Shown here: positions 6,655 to 9,296 of the stretch, one piece after another | Layout: every line of letters starts with the position of its first letter | Position numbering within the stretch: the first letter of the stretch is position 1 | Assembly (NCBI GenBank): GCA_026706505.1 | Contig: JAPOYQ010000199.1 | Span: 240 to 9,535 of the forward strand | DNA: 9,296 nt | Direction: 5' to 3' | Source: Gemmatimonadota bacterium | GTDB lineage: Bacteria; Latescibacterota; UBA2968; UBA8231 | Translations under genes and position numbers: made by a program | The notes under the pieces: generated by a model | What the model saw: only the letters and a program-made list of their open reading frames with translations | The model's database searches: none | Told to the model about the DNA's origin: nothing

Positions 6655-8343
6655 ATGAACCGGGAGTGGAACCTGCGAAATGCAAGACCGGACTTGCTGG
6701 CTCTGCTCTGGCTGTGCGCTGGCCTGTCCGTCTCACCCCAGGTCTGTGAAGGCCGCGATCCCCACGTGGTCTTTGGCATTAGGGGAGCCGTGGTAGCCAA
6801 TGATCCGCTCGCCGTGGATGCTGGCATGAGGGTGCTCCAGGAGGGCGGCAATGCCTTTGATGCGGCGGTGGCGGTGGGCGCGGCCATAAACGTGGTAGAA
6901 CCGGACAACAGCCATCTGGGCGGCCATGCCCTCATCATGCTCTACCACGCTGCGAGCGGTAAAGTGATGGCCATCAACGGAACCGGTCCAGCCCCTAGAA
7001 AGGCTAAGTTGGAGGACTTTGTGCCGGAAGGCGTGCCACAGCGCGGGATAGCGGCGGCCTTGGTGCCGGGAGAAATCGATGCCTATGTATTGATGCTCGA
7101 AGAATACGGCACCATGTCGCTGCGCCAAGTGCTGCAACCAGCTATTGAGTTGGCCGAGCGGATGCCGGTGGCACCTTGGTTTGCCCGGAGAGTGAAGAGC
7201 TATGCCGGGTTCGAGTCGGTCTTCCCCAGATCGGTAGCGAGCTTTTTGGCCGGCGCTGGGGGCCAGCCGCCGGGGATCGGCGCTTCCTTCAGCCAACCCG
7301 ACTTGGCGAGAACTCTGCGCCACTTAGCCGAAGGGGGGAGAGATAGCTTTTATCGCGGGGAGATCGCCGCGGCGATCTTGGCCGAATCGCAGCGAGGCGG
7401 TGGGTACTTCACCGAGGAAGATTTCCAGGAGTACCCGGCCCGCCTCATGGAACCGATCGCAACCACGTATCGCGGTTACACTGTGTACGAACAGCCGCTG
7501 GTGTCCCAGGGTTTTCTGCTCCTCGAAGCCCTCAACATCGCCGAGGGCTTCGATCTGCCGCAAATGGGGCCGCGTTCGGTCGATGGGATACACGTCTTGG
7601 TGGAATCCATGAAGTTGGCCTTTGCCGACCGCTACGCCTTTGCCGGCGACCCGGATTTTGTCGACGTACCTATGGAGAGTCTGCTGTCCAAGGGGTACGC
7701 CCAAAAACGACGCGCGGATATATCTACGCGCAGCACCTTGGGCGAAATTCCCGCGGGTCAGCCCAAAAAGCGCGGCGGCGATACCACGACCTATGTGGTG
7801 GCGGACGGAGAGGGCAATTTGGTCTCGGTTGTGCAGAGTTTGTGGAACGGCTTTGGGGCCGCGGTCATACCCGAAGGTACGGGGATATTCATGAACAACC
7901 GGATGACTGATTTCAGCTTAGACCCGCACAGCCCGAATGTGCTGGCCGGCGGCAAGAGGCCCCTGTTTACTCTCAACAGCTTCATCTTGGTCGAGGACGG
8001 CGAGCCTATCTTGGTGGGCGGCACCCCGGGCGATTACGGGCAGGTGCAGTGGAACTTGCAGGTCATCACCAATATAATTGACGGCAACATGACCGCGGCC
8101 GCGGCCGTGGCCGAGCCCCGCTGGCGTTATCACGGGCCTAAGCTCAGGTCAAGGGAAGCGCGGCTGGCCATTGAGGAGGGTACGCCCGCAGAGGTTGTGC
8201 GCGGCTTAGCGGCCCGGGGACAGCCAGTGCAGGTCGGCGGCTGGGCCGGCAATTTCAGTCTGATCCGCATCTACCCCAATAGCGGCGTGCTCGAAGCCAT
8301 TGGCGACAGCCGGACGGAAGGCCGCGGTGTAGGGGCGTGGTGA
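6655..8343 (+). CDS. Exported gamma-glutamyltransferase-family Ntn hydrolase
   Basis: A 562-residue proenzyme of the GGT family, expected to cleave itself before a Thr to give a large alpha and a 186-residue beta subunit. The self-cleaving, nucleophilic residue should be Thr377 in GGDTTTYVVADGEGN (374-388), matching the TTHYSVVD block of E. coli GGT. Other family marks are GAVVANDPLAVDAGMRVLQEG (from 44), GGNAFDAAVAV (64-74), NNRMTDFS (414-421), GKRPL (433-437) and GGTPGD (455-460). The N-terminus (hydrophobic LLALLWLCAGLSV at 14-26 after several Arg) is a signal peptide, so it acts in the periplasm. Several substrate-binding blocks differ from classical GGT: NGTGPAPRKA (108-117) replaces DGRETAP, losing the Arg that binds the glutamyl carboxylate, and PGD replaces PGG. 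It may therefore be a related acylase or amidase rather than a glutathione enzyme. I chose ATG 6655, 6 nt after AGGAG (6644-6648), over the TTG at 6649 that abuts that site. Confidence 0.92.
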   Translation: MNREWNLRNARPDLLALLWLCAGLSVSPQVCEGRDPHVVFGIRGAVVANDPLAVDAGMRVLQEGGNAFDAAVAVGAAINVVEPDNSHLGGHALIMLYHAASGKVMAINGTGPAPRKAKLEDFVPEGVPQRGIAAALVPGEIDAYVLMLEEYGTMSLRQVLQPAIELAERMPVAPWFARRVKSYAGFESVFPRSVASFLAGAGGQPPGIGASFSQPDLARTLRHLAEGGRDSFYRGEIAAAILAESQRGGGYFTEEDFQEYPARLMEPIATTYRGYTVYEQPLVSQGFLLLEALNIAEGFDLPQMGPRSVDGIHVLVESMKLAFADRYAFAGDPDFVDVPMESLLSKGYAQKRRADISTRSTLGEIPAGQPKKRGGDTTTYVVADGEGNLVSVVQSLWNGFGAAVIPEGTGIFMNNRMTDFSLDPHSPNVLAGGKRPLFTLNSFILVEDGEPILVGGTPGDYGQVQWNLQVITNIIDGNMTAAAAVAEPRWRYHGPKLRSREARLAIEEGTPAEVVRGLAARGQPVQVGGWAGNFSLIRIYPNSGVLEAIGDSRTEGRGVGAW

Positions 8344-8366
8344 TGCTGCGATGCCCCTAGCCCTGC

Positions 8367-8418
8367 ACCTTGTGCCGAGCGTGGGAATGCGTTTTAGTAG
8401 CAAAAGATTCTTCGATTT
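8367..8418 (+). repeat. Direct repeat A, copy 2 (leader of the epimerase gene)
   Basis: Partner of 6560-6611 (46 of 52 identical). It occupies most of the 93 bp between the GGT-like stop and the epimerase start and ends just before the epimerase ribosome site AAGGAG (8423-8428). The weaker similarity resumes up to the start codon. Since this copy sits in the natural leader of an intact gene, it is the better candidate for the parental copy. Confidence 0.8.
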
Positions 8419-8436
8419 TCCCAAGGAGATTGGCTG

Positions 8437-9296
8437 GTGAAGATATTGGTAGCGGGCAGCAGCGGCTTGATCGGTACAGCGCTCTGTAGTCGGCTGGAGC
8501 GCGAAGGGCACGAGGTGGTGCGCTTGGTGCGGCGGCAGCCGGCGCAAGGGGAGTTGCGCTGGGATCCAGAAGCTGGCGAGCTGGAGCAAGAGGCGCTGGA
8601 GGGGATAGAGGCGGCAGTGCATTTGGGGGGCCGGAACATCGCCACCGGACGCTGGACTGACACCGTCAAGGCACAGTTGCGCCAGAGTCGGGTGCAGACG
8701 ACGCAGCTACTCGCTACTCGCTTGGCGGGATTGGCCGCACCGCCGAGGGTGCTGGTCTGCGCGTCGGCCATCGGCATTTACGGCCATCGGCGCGACGAGG
8801 AGCTAGACGAGGAAAGCGACACCGGCGAGGGGTTTTTGGCCGAGTTGGGCCGAGCGTGGGAAGGGGCGAGTGCTGTGGCATCTGAGGCTGGTATCCGCGT
8901 CGTGCAGGCCCGCTTGGGTATTGTCCTCAGTCGCCGAGGCGGGGCGCTGGCCAAGATGCTGTTGCCTTTCCGCTTGGGGGTGGGTGGCAAGATCGGCGAC
9001 GGGCGGCAGTACGTTGGTTGGATTAGCTTGGAGGACGCGGTAGCAGCGCTGATCTATGCGGTGGAAAACGACGCCTTGCGCGGGCCGGTGAACCTGACCG
9101 CGCCGCAGCAGGTGACTAACGCCGAATTGACGCGGACGTTGGGGCGCGTGCTACGGCGGCCGACGCTGTTGCCGCTGCCGGCGTTTGCCGCCAAGCTGCT
9201 CTTGGGCGAGTTGGCCGAGGAGGGATTGCTGGCTAGCCAGCGAGTGCGGCCGACGCGGCTGTTGGAAGCGGGTTTTGAGTTTGCGTATCCCGAATT
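8437..9296 (+). CDS. TIGR01777-family NAD(P)-dependent epimerase/dehydratase, C-terminus cut by window edge
   Basis: An open frame of 286 codons plus 2 bases reaches the right edge without a stop; TIGR01777 proteins (YfcH/SulA-like, about 295-300 residues) suggest that only some 10-15 residues are missing. It is an extended short-chain dehydrogenase: KILVAGSSGLIGTAL (2-16) is the Rossmann nucleotide-binding loop, HLGGRNIATGRWT (62-74) and ASAIGIYG (109-116) are family blocks, the latter holding the YG of the active site region, followed by a GFLAELGRAWE helix (132-142), GIVLSRRGGALAKML (161-175), and YVGWISLEDAVAAL (192-205). The C-terminal LLASQRVRPTRLLEAGFEFAYP is the usual family ending. 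Cytosolic, no signal peptide. The substrate is unknown; the old label 'cell division inhibitor' for this family is poorly founded. The start is GTG at 8437, 8 nt after AAGGAG (8423-8428). Part of its coding sequence recurs at 4862-4900. Confidence 0.93.
   Translation, partial: MKILVAGSSGLIGTALCSRLEREGHEVVRLVRRQPAQGELRWDPEAGELEQEALEGIEAAVHLGGRNIATGRWTDTVKAQLRQSRVQTTQLLATRLAGLAAPPRVLVCASAIGIYGHRRDEELDEESDTGEGFLAELGRAWEGASAVASEAGIRVVQARLGIVLSRRGGALAKMLLPFRLGVGGKIGDGRQYVGWISLEDAVAALIYAVENDALRGPVNLTAPQQVTNAELTRTLGRVLRRPTLLPLPAFAAKLLLGELAEEGLLASQRVRPTRLLEAGFEFAYPE
8690..8728 (+). repeat. Repeat B, copy 2 (inside the epimerase gene)
   Basis: This is the in-gene partner of 4862-4900, 34 of 39 bases identical. 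It encodes roughly residues 85-97 (SRVQTTQLLATRL plus one), a normal part of the TIGR01777 fold, so this copy is the native one. Confidence 0.78.

Noticed and set aside
6332..6658. 108-codon plus-strand frame before the GGT-like gene
   Set aside because: It overlaps the HEPN start antisense, shows no domain, and covers repeat A and the GGT ribosome site; probably non-coding.
8394..8777. Minus-strand frame sharing RVASSCVVC with another minus-strand frame at 4626-4979
   Set aside because: The shared string is the antisense of repeat B; both frames are shadows, useful only as confirmation of the repeat.

Overview
This 9.3 kb stretch reads as chromosomal DNA of an uncultured Gram-negative-type bacterium with a carbohydrate-degrading lifestyle. 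Most genes are GC-rich (about 60-65% in the lines I sampled), carry clear Shine-Dalgarno sites and include two Sec-type signal peptides. No lineage marker is present. The gene mix (rhamnogalacturonan lyase, divergent GH32, GGT-like enzyme) would fit groups such as Latescibacterota, Poribacteria or Planctomycetota, but that is only an impression.

Layout. Four genes lie on the minus strand, transcribed right to left. First is a HEPN-domain protein (6409-4886), then a secreted PL11 rhamnogalacturonan lyase with an extra N-terminal domain (4818-2596), then a cytoplasmic GH32-family glycosidase with altered catalytic motifs (2534-1038). After a 131 bp gap comes an unrecognised, lower-GC gene that runs off the left edge (906-1). 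A 245 bp intergenic region separates these from two plus-strand genes: an exported gamma-glutamyltransferase-family Ntn hydrolase (6655-8343) and a TIGR01777-family NAD-dependent epimerase/dehydratase (8437 to the right edge, nearly complete).

How the genes may work together. The lyase and the GH32 enzyme are 61 bp apart and make a credible pair for plant or algal polysaccharide use: the lyase cuts pectin outside the cytoplasm and the GH32 enzyme acts on an imported glycoside. The HEPN gene is 67 bp upstream of the lyase and may be co-transcribed, but its family suggests RNA cleavage or defence rather than sugar use. The GGT-like enzyme and the epimerase have no obvious joint pathway.

What is unusual. 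Two pairs of diverged direct repeats (87-88% identical) tie the middle of the window to the epimerase gene. One pair (6560-6611 and 8367-8418) brackets the GGT-like gene. The other (4862-4900 and 8690-8728) is an internal fragment of the epimerase coding sequence, stranded at the 3' end of the HEPN gene, where it supplies that gene's stop codon. Together they suggest that 4.86-8.44 kb was assembled by duplication, insertion or deletion. In addition, the left-edge gene begins with a strong ribosome site serving a short frame that meets a canonical slippery heptamer and lies one frame off the main gene. No tRNA, rRNA, CRISPR array, transposase or convincing terminator was seen.
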